Shown piece by piece: positions 9,508 to 17,381 of a DNA stretch of 64,000 nt; within the stretch, counting starts at the first letter, position 1; each line of letters opens with the position of its first letter. Where the stretch lies: assembly GCF_029624125.1 (NCBI RefSeq), contig NZ_JARSBN010000002.1, positions 248,001-312,000 of the forward strand. The letters run 5' to 3'. Source of the stretch: Winogradskyella marincola (GTDB taxonomy: Bacteria > Bacteroidota > Bacteroidia > Flavobacteriales > Flavobacteriaceae). Made by a program: the position numbers and the translations under genes. Under the pieces are notes generated by a model, which ran no database searches, had not been told where the DNA came from, and worked only from the letters and a program-made list of their open reading frames with translations.

Positions 9508-9645
9508 ATGAACGTAATTATTCAAAATATACTTGCCTTTTCTACGCTGATTTTAGCACTTGGTTTTTTAGTCCGAAAATTTATTTGGACACCTAAAAAA
9601 GCTTCAAGCAAATCTTGTGGTTCTGATGCTTGTGGGTGTAGCTAA
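9508..9645 (+). CDS. FeoB-associated Cys-rich membrane protein
   Basis: A 45-residue frame from ATG 9508 to TAA 9645 encodes one membrane helix (residues about 4-22), a basic stretch (RKFIW..KK) and a Cys-rich tail with Cys37, Cys42 and Cys44 (SCGSDACGC). This is the layout of the small FeoB-associated proteins found directly after feoB in many Bacteroidota. The position, 39 bases after feoB on the same strand, supports the call. The tail could bind iron at the cytoplasmic face of FeoB, but that role is inferred. It is easily missed because of its size. Confidence 0.85.
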   Translation: MNVIIQNILAFSTLILALGFLVRKFIWTPKKASSKSCGSDACGCS

Positions 9646-9665
9646 ACTTCAAATTATAGTATTGA

Positions 9666-10124
9666 ATGAAAAACCTAATCTTATATTCTTTCATTCTCTT
9701 TTTATTTATTGGATGCTCAAAGCCAAAACCTCAATCTTTAAATAAAAAGATTAAAGAATTTCAAGTTTCAGAATGTCAGACTAATTGTGGTTTAGACTCA
9801 ATTGGCGTAAAAACTGCCAAGGTCGACAACAATTTAAATGTAAGGATAGGTTATATATTAAATTGCTCGTGGAGCAGAGCATTTTTCAAAAACATTTCTG
9901 AAGTAAATGACACTCTAATTGTTGAACTTGATTTGCCAAATATAAATGGAGAATATCCTATCACAGAATGCGATTGCTTCTTCTATTTCAACTTTAAAAT
10001 TGTTAACTACAACAAAACACCAAAAGCTATACGAATAATTGACATTTTCGAAAATGGTAAATTTTTAGATGAATTAAAGATTCCAGAAATTGAAGAAACG
10101 CCAATTATTGATACTTTAGAGTAA
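9666..10124 (+). CDS. hypothetical lipoprotein
   Basis: A 152-residue protein with a signal peptide ending in a lipobox (LFIGC, Cys16). The mature part has five further Cys residues, including QTNC, LNCSW and a DCDCFF-like pair (ECDCFFYF), suggesting disulphides or metal binding. I do not recognise a family. It follows the FeoB-associated gene by 20 bases on the same strand and may be read through from feoAB, but its base composition is like its neighbours and no functional link is visible. It converges on the next gene with a one-base gap. Confidence 0.7.
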   Translation: MKNLILYSFILFLFIGCSKPKPQSLNKKIKEFQVSECQTNCGLDSIGVKTAKVDNNLNVRIGYILNCSWSRAFFKNISEVNDTLIVELDLPNINGEYPITECDCFFYFNFKIVNYNKTPKAIRIIDIFENGKFLDELKIPEIEETPIIDTLE

Positions 10125-10125
10125 T

Positions 10126-10950
10126 CTATTTTTCTACAAACCCTTCAGGAATAGCAAAGGTTGAAGCATCCACATCAACAAATTCAACATTACTCAAGTT
10201 TGCAAAACCTATTTCTTTACCAAGACCTTTTTCTTTAGTCCATTCGTAGTATTTCCAACTGTGTGGTACAGGAATTCCATCTATGGATTTATAATCTTCG
10301 TAACCAATAGCGTGTGGATCTGCTTCTGCAGCTTCCAAAGATTTATTAGCCGTTACTATGTAACCTGCGTAATCAATTAAGTTTGTTTCAGTATTGCTGT
10401 AAATGACATACCAATCATCTGGCGCATCACCAATATTGCCCTTAAATGATAAGTGCTGTGCATTGTAAGCCACATCATTCATTTGCAATTGACCTAAATC
10501 CTTTAAAACAGCTCCATCATCTCCTATTTTTGAAGGGAATAATAAGAAATACATCCAGGTATAAGCATCAAAACGTGCTGCTTTTTCATTTTTTAAGTCT
10601 GGCGAATGAAAGACTTTTGCGCCATCAAAATAAATAGCAGTACCATCTTTTAATTCAATTTTTCCTTTGGTTGAATTGGTTAAAAAAGTCATTCTACCAT
10701 TCAGCCGCTCGTTTCCACCAAAGTTAATCACCATATCAAGCGCAATAGCATCGTGCGACAATAATTCAGATTTCTTGTGTGCTTTTTCAGTTTGCTCTAA
10801 CCAAGTAAGCTCTTCTTTTACTTCGGTTTGTTCTTTTGTAATATTTGATTCTTCTTCAACTTGTTTTGACGATTTTGCATCATTACAATTACATAAAAAA
10901 ACAAAAGTTAAAACACTTAAAAAAGCTGGTCTGAAACGAAAATTCATCAT
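10126..10950 (-). CDS. hypothetical lipoprotein (possibly DUF6503 family)
   Basis: A 274-residue secreted protein with a signal peptide and lipobox-like FLCNC near residue 22, followed by a charged Glu/Lys linker and a compact domain that looks all-beta, with motifs such as VINFGGNERLNGRMTF and WMYFLLFPSKIGDDGA. The fold resembles LolA/outer-membrane lipoprotein-sorting barrels, and I recall similar flavobacterial proteins annotated as DUF6503, but I cannot confirm this. It is a single gene, convergent with the preceding lipoprotein. Function unknown. Confidence 0.7.
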   Translation of the reverse strand: MMNFRFRPAFLSVLTFVFLCNCNDAKSSKQVEEESNITKEQTEVKEELTWLEQTEKAHKKSELLSHDAIALDMVINFGGNERLNGRMTFLTNSTKGKIELKDGTAIYFDGAKVFHSPDLKNEKAARFDAYTWMYFLLFPSKIGDDGAVLKDLGQLQMNDVAYNAQHLSFKGNIGDAPDDWYVIYSNTETNLIDYAGYIVTANKSLEAAEADPHAIGYEDYKSIDGIPVPHSWKYYEWTKEKGLGKEIGFANLSNVEFVDVDASTFAIPEGFVEK

Positions 10951-11034
10951 TGTGGTTTTAGAATTAAAGTCAAATTTATTTCACAGAAAGCGAACCCAAA
11001 CCACAACTTCCAATATTTATGAAAATTTTAAGCT

Positions 11035-11694
11035 TTATATCTTTTTGAGATACAAGTTTTTGGCCACACTCTGAGACACTACAATTTCAGAATCTTTAAG
11101 CTGAATTTTTACAGAGTTATCATAAGGCTCTTTGTGCATCACAGTGATCATAGTACCAAGCGCAATACCATTACTATCTAAATACTGAAGAAATGCTGTT
11201 GAAGTATCATCTACACCAACACATTTATAAGCAACACCAATGTTAGCCTTTGCTAATACAATTTTGTCTATATGCTGAAAATTACCATCCTTGTCTGGTA
11301 TTGGATCTCCATGAGGATCGTGTGTTGGGTGTTCTAAAAACGCATCGAGTTCATCAATGAGTTTATCAGACTTTATATGTTCTAGATGTTCTGCAACTTC
11401 ATGCACTTCATCCCAAGTAAAATTTAGTTTTTCAACCAAAAACACTTCCCAAAGCCTATGCTTTCTAATAATATTTACAGCAACGCGTTTCCCCTTCTCT
11501 GTCAGCGTAACACCTTGATACTTTTTGTAATCTGCATAATTTTTTTCAGACAACTTTTTTATCATATCTGTTGCAGAAGATGCTTTGGTGCTCATAGCCT
11601 CTGCAATTGCATTAGTATTTACGTTTTCTGTACCATTGTTACTTAAATGGTATATGGCTTTAATATAATTTTCTTCGGTAAGTGTTATCATCAT
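11035..11694 (-). CDS. metal-dependent transcriptional regulator, DtxR/MntR family
   Basis: About 219 residues. The N-terminal winged helix (TEENYIKAIYHLS to LTEKGKRVA), the dimerisation/metal domain (HRLWEVFLVEKL, DEVHEVAEHLEHI) and a C-terminal SH3-like FeoA domain follow the DtxR plan. The metal ligands typical of the family (His, Glu, His in WDEVHEVAEHLEH) are present. I prefer ATG 11694 over the GTG at 11709, because the -7 promoter element of this gene overlaps 11709. It represses metal uptake genes when manganese or iron is replete; the divergent TonB receptor/ABC operon is the obvious target, with a candidate operator in the shared promoter region. Mn versus Fe specificity cannot be told from the sequence. 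Confidence 0.93.
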   Translation of the reverse strand: MMITLTEENYIKAIYHLSNNGTENVNTNAIAEAMSTKASSATDMIKKLSEKNYADYKKYQGVTLTEKGKRVAVNIIRKHRLWEVFLVEKLNFTWDEVHEVAEHLEHIKSDKLIDELDAFLEHPTHDPHGDPIPDKDGNFQHIDKIVLAKANIGVAYKCVGVDDTSTAFLQYLDSNGIALGTMITVMHKEPYDNSVKIQLKDSEIVVSQSVAKNLYLKKI

Positions 11695-11708
11695 TTTTTC
11701 GCTATACA

Positions 11709-11716
11709 CAAATATA
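11709..11716 (-). promoter_or_regulatory. -7 promoter element for the DtxR-family gene
   Basis: Read on the minus strand this is TATATTTG, a match to TAnnTTTG, 14 bases before the chosen ATG at 11694. It makes the upstream GTG start unlikely. Confidence 0.55.
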
Positions 11717-11741
11717 GTAAAGTTATTATTCTTAAATAATT

Positions 11742-11757
11742 TTTAGACTTATCTAAA
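11742..11757. promoter_or_regulatory. candidate DtxR/MntR operator palindrome
   Basis: TTTAGA-CTTA-TCTAAA is a perfect 6-bp inverted repeat with a 4-bp spacer, of the general DtxR/SirR box shape (TTTAGG..CCTAAA). It sits between the divergent promoters, about 8 bases upstream of the plus-strand -7 element, i.e. over its -33 region, so binding would block the TonB receptor promoter. Binding is inferred. Confidence 0.55.
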
Positions 11758-11765
11758 TTTGTTTT

Positions 11766-11773
11766 TATATTTG
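11766..11773 (+). promoter_or_regulatory. -7 promoter element for the metal-uptake operon
   Basis: TATATTTG matches TAnnTTTG and lies 17 bases before the GTG start of the TonB-dependent receptor gene. Confidence 0.6.
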
Positions 11774-11790
11774 CTAAAAATATAATTTAC

Positions 11791-14046
11791 GTGAGGCGAT
11801 TAATAGTTTTTTTTCTATTCTCTTTTCTGCAAGTTCTTGCAGCACAGAACACCTACTCTATTTCCGGAAAAGTAACGAGCGAAAATCTGCCGCTACCTTA
11901 TGCCAATATTATTTTAGATGGTACTACTAAAGGTGCTATTACAGATGAAAATGGAAAATTTATTATCACAAATGTTTCTCAAGGCACATATAACATTGTC
12001 GTTTCGTTCACAGGATTTACAACTCAGAAAAAGAAAATAACGATTTCTAATAGTGATGTTGTCATTAATTTTGAACTTAACCAAAGTGACGCACTAGATG
12101 AAGTAATTGTTACAGGAACACTAAAAGCAGTATCACGTTTAGAAAGTCCTGTACCTGTTGAAGTTTATTCACCAACATTTTTAAAAAAGAATCCCACACC
12201 AAATATTTTTGAAGCATTACAAAATGTTAACGGAGTAAGACCTCAACTAAATTGTAATGTTTGCAATACAGGCGACATTCATATTAATGGTTTAGAAGGA
12301 CCTTACACGTTGGTAATGATAGACGGAATGCCTATTGTCAGTGGTCTATCAACCGTTTACGGCTTGTCTGGCATTCCTAACTCGTTAATCGAACAAGTTG
12401 AAATTGTTAAAGGTCCTGCTTCTTCACTTTACGGTAGCGAAGCTGTTGGTGGACTCATTAACATCATCACCAAACTTCCCGAAAATGCACCACGCTTTTT
12501 TGCCGATGGCTTTGTAACAGGTTGGGGAGAAGCCAATCTAGATGTTGGTTTTAAGTCTAAAGTTGGCGAAAAAGCCACAGTTCTTTTTGGTGCCAACTAT
12601 TTTAACTACAGCAATCCCATAGATAACAACAATGATAATTTTACGGATGTTACCTTGCAAGATCGTATTTCAATTTTTCAAAAATGGGACTTTGAGCGCG
12701 CAAACAACCGAAAGTTCTCATTAGCAGGTCGCTATTTTTACGAGGATCGTTGGGGCGGAGAAATGCAATGGAGTCCTAGCTACAGAGGTGGAGACGAAGT
12801 TTATGGAGAAAGCATCTACACCTCTCGCTTTGAGTTTTTAGGAAACTACCAACTTCCAATAAAAGAAAAGGTAAACTTTCAATTCTCATACTCAGACCAC
12901 GACCAAAATTCGGTATATGGTAACACACCTTATTTAGCACAACAACGTATTGGTTTTGGTCAGTTTATTTGGGACAAAAAAGTAAGCAAACACGATTTAC
13001 TTATTGGTACTGCCCTACGCTACAACTATTATAATGATAATACCACAGCTACCGTAAATGCAGATGAAGTTACCATACCTTCTCTATTTATTCAAGATGA
13101 GATAAATTTTACCAAAAAGCAAAGCGTATTACTAGGAATGCGATATGATTATGACAGTAGGCACGGAAATATTTTTACACCTCGAATTGCTTACCGCTTT
13201 AAGCCTACAGAAGATGATATTATTAGGCTGAATGCTGGCACAGGCTTTAGAGTTGTCAACTTATTTACAGAAGATCATGCTGCATTAACAGGCTCAAGAG
13301 AAGTTGTTATAGAAGAGGCTTTGAAGCCCGAAGAATCCTATAACATTAACCTCAATTATCTAAAAAAACTCTACCTCAACAACGGAATGATGTTTACGTT
13401 TGACACATCTGTTTGGTACACCTATTTTACCAATGCTATTTTACCGGATTACGATACCAACCCAAACCAAATAATCTATGATAATCTTGATGGTCATTCC
13501 ACTTCAAAAGGGATAAGTTTTAATGCTGACGCTGTATTTGGAAATGGTATTAAAGCGTCTCTTGGCGCTACCTACCAAGATGTATCACAAACCGAAAATG
13601 GTACAACAACAAGGCAAATCCTTACAGAACGATTTACTGGAGTTTGGTCGTTTTCATATAAACACTATCCAACAAATCTAACCTTAGATTACACAGGAAA
13701 TATATATGGATCAATGCGATTGCCATTGCTTGGCGAGCTAGATCCAAGACAAGAATATTCGCCAATATGGAGCATTCAAAACATTCAACTGACTTATGAT
13801 GGTTTTGATAATTTTGAAATTTATGGAGGTGTTAAGAACTTACTCAACTGGACACCAAACAAAGGAAATCCGTTTATAATTGCAAGAGCAGACGATCCAT
13901 TTGACGAAAATGTACAGTTTGATAATAACGGGAATGCTGTACCTACTGCTGATAATCCGTATGCCTTAACTTTTGACCCTTCGTATGTATATGGCCCTAA
14001 CCAAGGTATAAGAGCATTTGTTGGGCTAAGATATAAACTAAATTAA
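11791..14046 (+). CDS. TonB-dependent outer-membrane receptor (putative metal uptake)
   Basis: A 751-residue outer-membrane transporter starting at GTG 11791. Residues 1-18 are a signal peptide; 22-105 form a carboxypeptidase-regulatory-like beta domain common in Bacteroidota receptors; the TonB box lies around DEVIVTG (103-109); the plug spans about 115-230 with INGLEGPYTLVMIDG and GSEAVGGLINIITK; the rest is the 22-strand barrel ending in an aromatic-rich strand. Cys155 and Cys158 (NCNVCNTG) form a CxxC in the plug. It heads an operon with a TroA-type binding protein and ABC importer and is divergent from a DtxR-type repressor, so import of manganese, zinc or an iron complex is likely. The substrate itself is inferred from context only. 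Confidence 0.93.
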   Translation: MRRLIVFFLFSFLQVLAAQNTYSISGKVTSENLPLPYANIILDGTTKGAITDENGKFIITNVSQGTYNIVVSFTGFTTQKKKITISNSDVVINFELNQSDALDEVIVTGTLKAVSRLESPVPVEVYSPTFLKKNPTPNIFEALQNVNGVRPQLNCNVCNTGDIHINGLEGPYTLVMIDGMPIVSGLSTVYGLSGIPNSLIEQVEIVKGPASSLYGSEAVGGLINIITKLPENAPRFFADGFVTGWGEANLDVGFKSKVGEKATVLFGANYFNYSNPIDNNNDNFTDVTLQDRISIFQKWDFERANNRKFSLAGRYFYEDRWGGEMQWSPSYRGGDEVYGESIYTSRFEFLGNYQLPIKEKVNFQFSYSDHDQNSVYGNTPYLAQQRIGFGQFIWDKKVSKHDLLIGTALRYNYYNDNTTATVNADEVTIPSLFIQDEINFTKKQSVLLGMRYDYDSRHGNIFTPRIAYRFKPTEDDIIRLNAGTGFRVVNLFTEDHAALTGSREVVIEEALKPEESYNINLNYLKKLYLNNGMMFTFDTSVWYTYFTNAILPDYDTNPNQIIYDNLDGHSTSKGISFNADAVFGNGIKASLGATYQDVSQTENGTTTRQILTERFTGVWSFSYKHYPTNLTLDYTGNIYGSMRLPLLGELDPRQEYSPIWSIQNIQLTYDGFDNFEIYGGVKNLLNWTPNKGNPFIIARADDPFDENVQFDNNGNAVPTADNPYALTFDPSYVYGPNQGIRAFVGLRYKLN

Positions 14047-14084
14047 TAAATGAATTTTAGTACTTTCACATTAAATTTTAAACC

Positions 14085-14996
14085 ATGAAAAAAGCATACT
14101 ATCTTTTATTACTTATTGCAACCGTTTTTAGCTGTAAAAATGACACCAAAACTAACGGTAAGCTAAATGTTGTTACTACAACAACAATGATTACCGATTT
14201 GGTAAAAAATATTGGTGGAGATGCTATAAATGTTCAAGGTTTAATGGGTAGTGGAGTCGATCCACATCTATACAAAGCCAGCGAAGGAGATGTATCTAAA
14301 CTAACCAATGCAGACGTCATCTTTTTCAATGGTTTACATCTTGAAGGGAAGCTAGTTGATGTATTTGAAAAAATGGAAGGTCTCGGCATAACAACTGTTG
14401 CTTTAGCAGAAAAAATACATAAAAATGGCTTAATTGGTTCAGAAAATTTTGCTTCTAATTACGACCCTCATGTTTGGTTTAATATTGAATATTTTAAAGA
14501 ATTCACAAAACAAGTTACCAATACACTTTCTGAACAAGATCCTAAAAACAAAGCACTTTACGAAGCCAATGAAAAAGCCTATTTATCAAAACTAGATAAA
14601 CTTGAAGAAGATATTAAAGGCACCGTAAATGCACTGTCAGAAGAAAAAAGAATATTAGTTACTGCCCACGATGCCTTTAATTATTTCGGCAGAGCTTATG
14701 GATTTAAAGTTGTTGGTTTACAAGGCTTATCTACTGTTACCGAAGCTGGTGTGCAAGACGTGCAAAAATTAGCTTCATTTATAATAGACCATAAAGTCAA
14801 AGCTATTTTTGTAGAAAGCTCTGTTCCTAAACGTACTATTGAAGCTCTTCAAAAAGCTGTAAAATCCAAAGATTATGAAGTCATTATTGGAGGTACACTT
14901 TATTCTGACGCTTTAGGAAATGCCGGAACTCCTGAAGGTACTTATCTTGGGATGTACAGATATAATATTAAAACGATTGTAAAAGCTCTACTTTAA
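14085..14996 (+). CDS. metal ABC transporter substrate-binding lipoprotein (TroA/ZnuA family)
   Basis: A 303-residue lipoprotein (signal peptide, lipobox VFSC with Cys17) that captures a divalent metal in the periplasm. The four family ligands are in place: His61 (DPHLYKAS), His129 (DPHVWFN), His195 (TAHDAF) and Asp275 (LYSDALG), a His3Asp set as in TroA. It lacks the His-rich loop seen in many zinc-specific ZnuA proteins, which slightly favours manganese or a broad range. It lies 38 bases after the receptor gene and its stop codon abuts the start codon of the ATPase gene, marking a single operon. The metal cannot be decided from sequence alone. Confidence 0.93.
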   Translation: MKKAYYLLLLIATVFSCKNDTKTNGKLNVVTTTTMITDLVKNIGGDAINVQGLMGSGVDPHLYKASEGDVSKLTNADVIFFNGLHLEGKLVDVFEKMEGLGITTVALAEKIHKNGLIGSENFASNYDPHVWFNIEYFKEFTKQVTNTLSEQDPKNKALYEANEKAYLSKLDKLEEDIKGTVNALSEEKRILVTAHDAFNYFGRAYGFKVVGLQGLSTVTEAGVQDVQKLASFIIDHKVKAIFVESSVPKRTIEALQKAVKSKDYEVIIGGTLYSDALGNAGTPEGTYLGMYRYNIKTIVKALL

Positions 14997-15731
14997 ATGA
15001 AAACATTAGCCGTAAAAGTAGATGACCTCACTGTAGCTTACAACTACAAGCCAGTACTTTGGGATATCGATTTAGAAATTCCGGAAGGTGTGCTTATGGC
15101 TATTGTTGGCCCAAATGGTGCAGGAAAATCGACTCTTATAAAATCTATTTTAGGGATTCTTAAGCCTATTGCTGGTAGTGTTAGCATTTACGAAAAACCT
15201 TATGAAAAACAACGCAAACTTGTAGCTTACGTGCCTCAAAAAGGTAGTGTAGACTGGGATTTTCCTACTACAGCTTTAGACGTTGTAATGATGGGAACTT
15301 ATGGCAGTCTAGGCTGGATAAAACGACCAGGACAGAAAGAAAAAAAAGCAGCGCTTGAAGCCTTAGAAAAAGTTGGAATGCTTCCTTTTAAAAACCGACA
15401 AATTAGTCAGCTTTCTGGTGGACAACAACAACGTATTTTCTTGGCCAGAGCTTTGGTGCAAAACGCATCTATCTATTTTATGGATGAACCGTTTCAAGGT
15501 GTGGATGCTTCAACCGAAATAGCAATTATTAATATTCTAAAAGCCTTACGAAAAGCAGGAAAAACCGTTATTGTAGTACATCACGATTTACAAACTGTAC
15601 CAGAATATTTTGATTGGGTTACTTTTTTAAACGTGAAAAAAATTGCCACAGGACCAGTTAAAGACATCTTTAATGATGATAACCTCACTAAAACTTATGG
15701 TATTAATTATAAAGTGAGTATACAGGAATAG
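14997..15731 (+). CDS. metal ABC transporter ATP-binding protein
   Basis: A 244-residue ABC ATPase of the MntB/ZnuC/TroB type. Walker A is GPNGAGKST (38-46), the Q loop is [12 protein letters not shown], the signature is LSGGQQQR, Walker B is IYFMDEP and the switch His is in VVHHDLQT. The VDWDFP sequence is typical of the manganese/zinc importer branch. The ATG directly follows the stop codon of the binding-protein gene. Its permeases lie after a VOC-domain gene that interrupts the operon. It powers import through the two permeases downstream. Confidence 0.94.
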   Translation: MKTLAVKVDDLTVAYNYKPVLWDIDLEIPEGVLMAIVGPNGAGKSTLIKSILGILKPIAGSVSIYEKPYEKQRKLVAYVPQKGSVDWDFPTTALDVVMMGTYGSLGWIKRPGQKEKKAALEALEKVGMLPFKNRQISQLSGGQQQRIFLARALVQNASIYFMDEPFQGVDASTEIAIINILKALRKAGKTVIVVHHDLQTVPEYFDWVTFLNVKKIATGPVKDIFNDDNLTKTYGINYKVSIQE

Positions 15732-15794
15732 TGATTAGTAGGTAGTGGTTAGTGGTAATTACCGTGAAGGCAGAAATTCTAAATTAATTTAAAT

Positions 15795-16184
15795 ATGAAA
15801 TACGCATATACGATTCTTTATGTTGACAATGTAGAACAGACCATATCGTTTTACAACAAAGCTTTTGGTTTTAAAAAGAAATTTTTGTCACCTGATAGTG
15901 ATTATGGTGAACTTATTTCTGGACAAACAACCATTGCTTTTGCTTCTAATGATTTAGGTGATTCAAATTTTAAAAATGGATTTAAAAAATTAGAGTCTAA
16001 CGGCAAACCTTTTGGAATTGAAATGGCTTTTTCAACCGAAAACATCGAAGCTGATTTCGAAAACGCTTTAAAAGCAGGTGCCACTGAATACGAACCAATA
16101 AAAGAAAAACCTTGGGGACAAAAAGTAGGTTATCTAAGAGACATCAATGGATTCTTGATAGAAATTTGCACACCTATGGACTAA
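15795..16184 (+). CDS. VOC family protein (glyoxalase/bleomycin-resistance fold)
   Basis: A 129-residue protein made of two paired beta-alpha-beta-beta-beta modules, with ILYVDNVEQTISFYNKAFGF at the start of the first and EKPWGQKVGYLRDINGFLIEICTP at the end of the second. The terminal Glu in LIEIC is at the usual metal-ligand position. The family includes glyoxalases, dioxygenases and resistance proteins, and the substrate is unknown. It sits between the ATPase and permease genes, an odd place; the flanks carry low-complexity tagtggttagtggt sequence upstream and a degenerate repeat downstream, which suggests later insertion into a metal-transport operon. Confidence 0.85.
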   Translation: MKYAYTILYVDNVEQTISFYNKAFGFKKKFLSPDSDYGELISGQTTIAFASNDLGDSNFKNGFKKLESNGKPFGIEMAFSTENIEADFENALKAGATEYEPIKEKPWGQKVGYLRDINGFLIEICTPMD

Positions 16185-16194
16185 GAAAATATGA

Positions 16195-16239
16195 AATCTG
16201 CACAAACCTTTCGATAGGCTAAGTGTGACATTTCAGATT
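16195..16239. repeat. degenerate REP-like intergenic palindrome
   Basis: Short arms aatctg (16195-16200) and cagatt (16234-16239) enclose a core with ctttcgataggctaagtgtg. This resembles the palindromic ttcgacaggctcagtgtgaca-type repeats scattered through bacterial genomes. It ends at the in-frame stop just upstream of the permease gene. Confidence 0.4.
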
Positions 16240-16250
16240 GAAAAAAGAGA

Positions 16251-17381
16251 ATTATAGACTTAATAGAATACATAGAACTCGTCTTTACAGACTACACACT
16301 AAGAACCATAACACTTGGTACTGCTATCCTTGGCGCAGTAACAGGAATGTTGGGAAGTTTTGCTGTGCTTAGAAAACAAAGTTTGCTTGGCGACGCTATT
16401 TCTCATGCGGCTTTGCCTGGTATTGCAATTGCATTTTTAATTACTGGCGCAAAAGACACAAACACCTTATTGCTTGGTGCTTTAGTCAGTGGTCTTATCG
16501 GTACATTTTGGATTAGAAGCATCGTTACCAAAACACATTTAAAATCAGACACAGCCTTAGGTCTAATTCTATCCGTCTTTTTTGGCTTTGGAATGTTGCT
16601 ACTTACGTTTATTCAAAAGCAACCCAATGCCAACCAAGCTGGTTTGGATAAATACCTTTTTGGTCAGGCGGCAACTTTGGTAGAAAGCGATGTTTGGATG
16701 ATGGCTATCGTCACAGGAATTTGTCTTATTGTAATGCTAACCTTTTGGAAAGAATTTAAAATATTACTTTTTGATGCTGACTACACCAAAACTCTGGGTT
16801 TTAACACTAAAACCATAGATATTCTAATTACTAGTTTTATTGTATTGGCTATTGTACTTGGGCTTCAAACCGTTGGCGTGGTTTTAATGAGCGCTATGCT
16901 TTTAGCACCTGCTGCTGCTGCAAGACAATGGACCAACAGCTTGTCTAAGATGGTATTACTAGCTGCTATTTTTGGCGCATTTTCGGGTGTGTTTGGCACA
17001 GCTGTTAGCGCAAGCCAAAACAATTTATCAACTGGTCCTGTAATTGTTATTGTTGCAGGTATTTTTGTATTGTTTTCTTTTGTTTTTTCGCCTAAAAGAG
17101 GGCTCTTATTCAAGCAAATAAGATTTGTGAAAAATCGTCGAGATTTAGAACTTCACAAAACCTTGGCGTTTATGTATCACATTGCCGAAACACACGATAA
17201 TATTTCGCATCCGCACACCATAAAAATATTGAATAACTTTCAAGGATATACAAAAGGGACACTTCAAAAATTAGTGGATAGAGGTTTTGTAGAACTCGAT
17301 GGCAATATGTGGCATCTTACGGAAGAAGGTTTTAAAACCGCTTCAAATTTATACAACCAACAAAACGCATCTGATGAATAA
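16251..17381 (+). CDS. metal ABC transporter permease 1 with C-terminal winged-helix tail
   Basis: Inner-membrane permease of the MntC/ZnuB/TroC family: VLRKQSLLGDAISHAALPG, the AAAARQW loop and about eight hydrophobic helices. The first ATG in frame (16347) would leave only six residues before VLRK and cut the first helix, whereas the open frame extends back to a stop at 16239 and encodes a normal N-terminus (YTLRTITLGTAILGAVTG). No ATG, GTG, TTG or CTG occurs in that stretch, so I place the start at ATT 16251, after an A/G-rich AAAAAAGAG; the exact codon is uncertain. After the membrane part, about 95 residues form a winged-helix-like cytoplasmic tail (LELHKTLAFMYHIAE, LQKLVDRGFVEL, WHLTEEGFK) like the DNA-binding half of DtxR proteins. 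Overlaps the second permease by 8 bases. Confidence 0.88.
   Translation: MIDLIEYIELVFTDYTLRTITLGTAILGAVTGMLGSFAVLRKQSLLGDAISHAALPGIAIAFLITGAKDTNTLLLGALVSGLIGTFWIRSIVTKTHLKSDTALGLILSVFFGFGMLLLTFIQKQPNANQAGLDKYLFGQAATLVESDVWMMAIVTGICLIVMLTFWKEFKILLFDADYTKTLGFNTKTIDILITSFIVLAIVLGLQTVGVVLMSAMLLAPAAAARQWTNSLSKMVLLAAIFGAFSGVFGTAVSASQNNLSTGPVIVIVAGIFVLFSFVFSPKRGLLFKQIRFVKNRRDLELHKTLAFMYHIAETHDNISHPHTIKILNNFQGYTKGTLQKLVDRGFVELDGNMWHLTEEGFKTASNLYNQQNASDE

Noticed and set aside
16238-16346. Frameshift from a TTG at 16238 as the cause of the permease start anomaly
   Set aside because: The TTG frame encodes unrelated sequence, and a one-base change would be needed; the in-frame ATT/ATA start explains the data with fewer assumptions, though a frameshift is not excluded.
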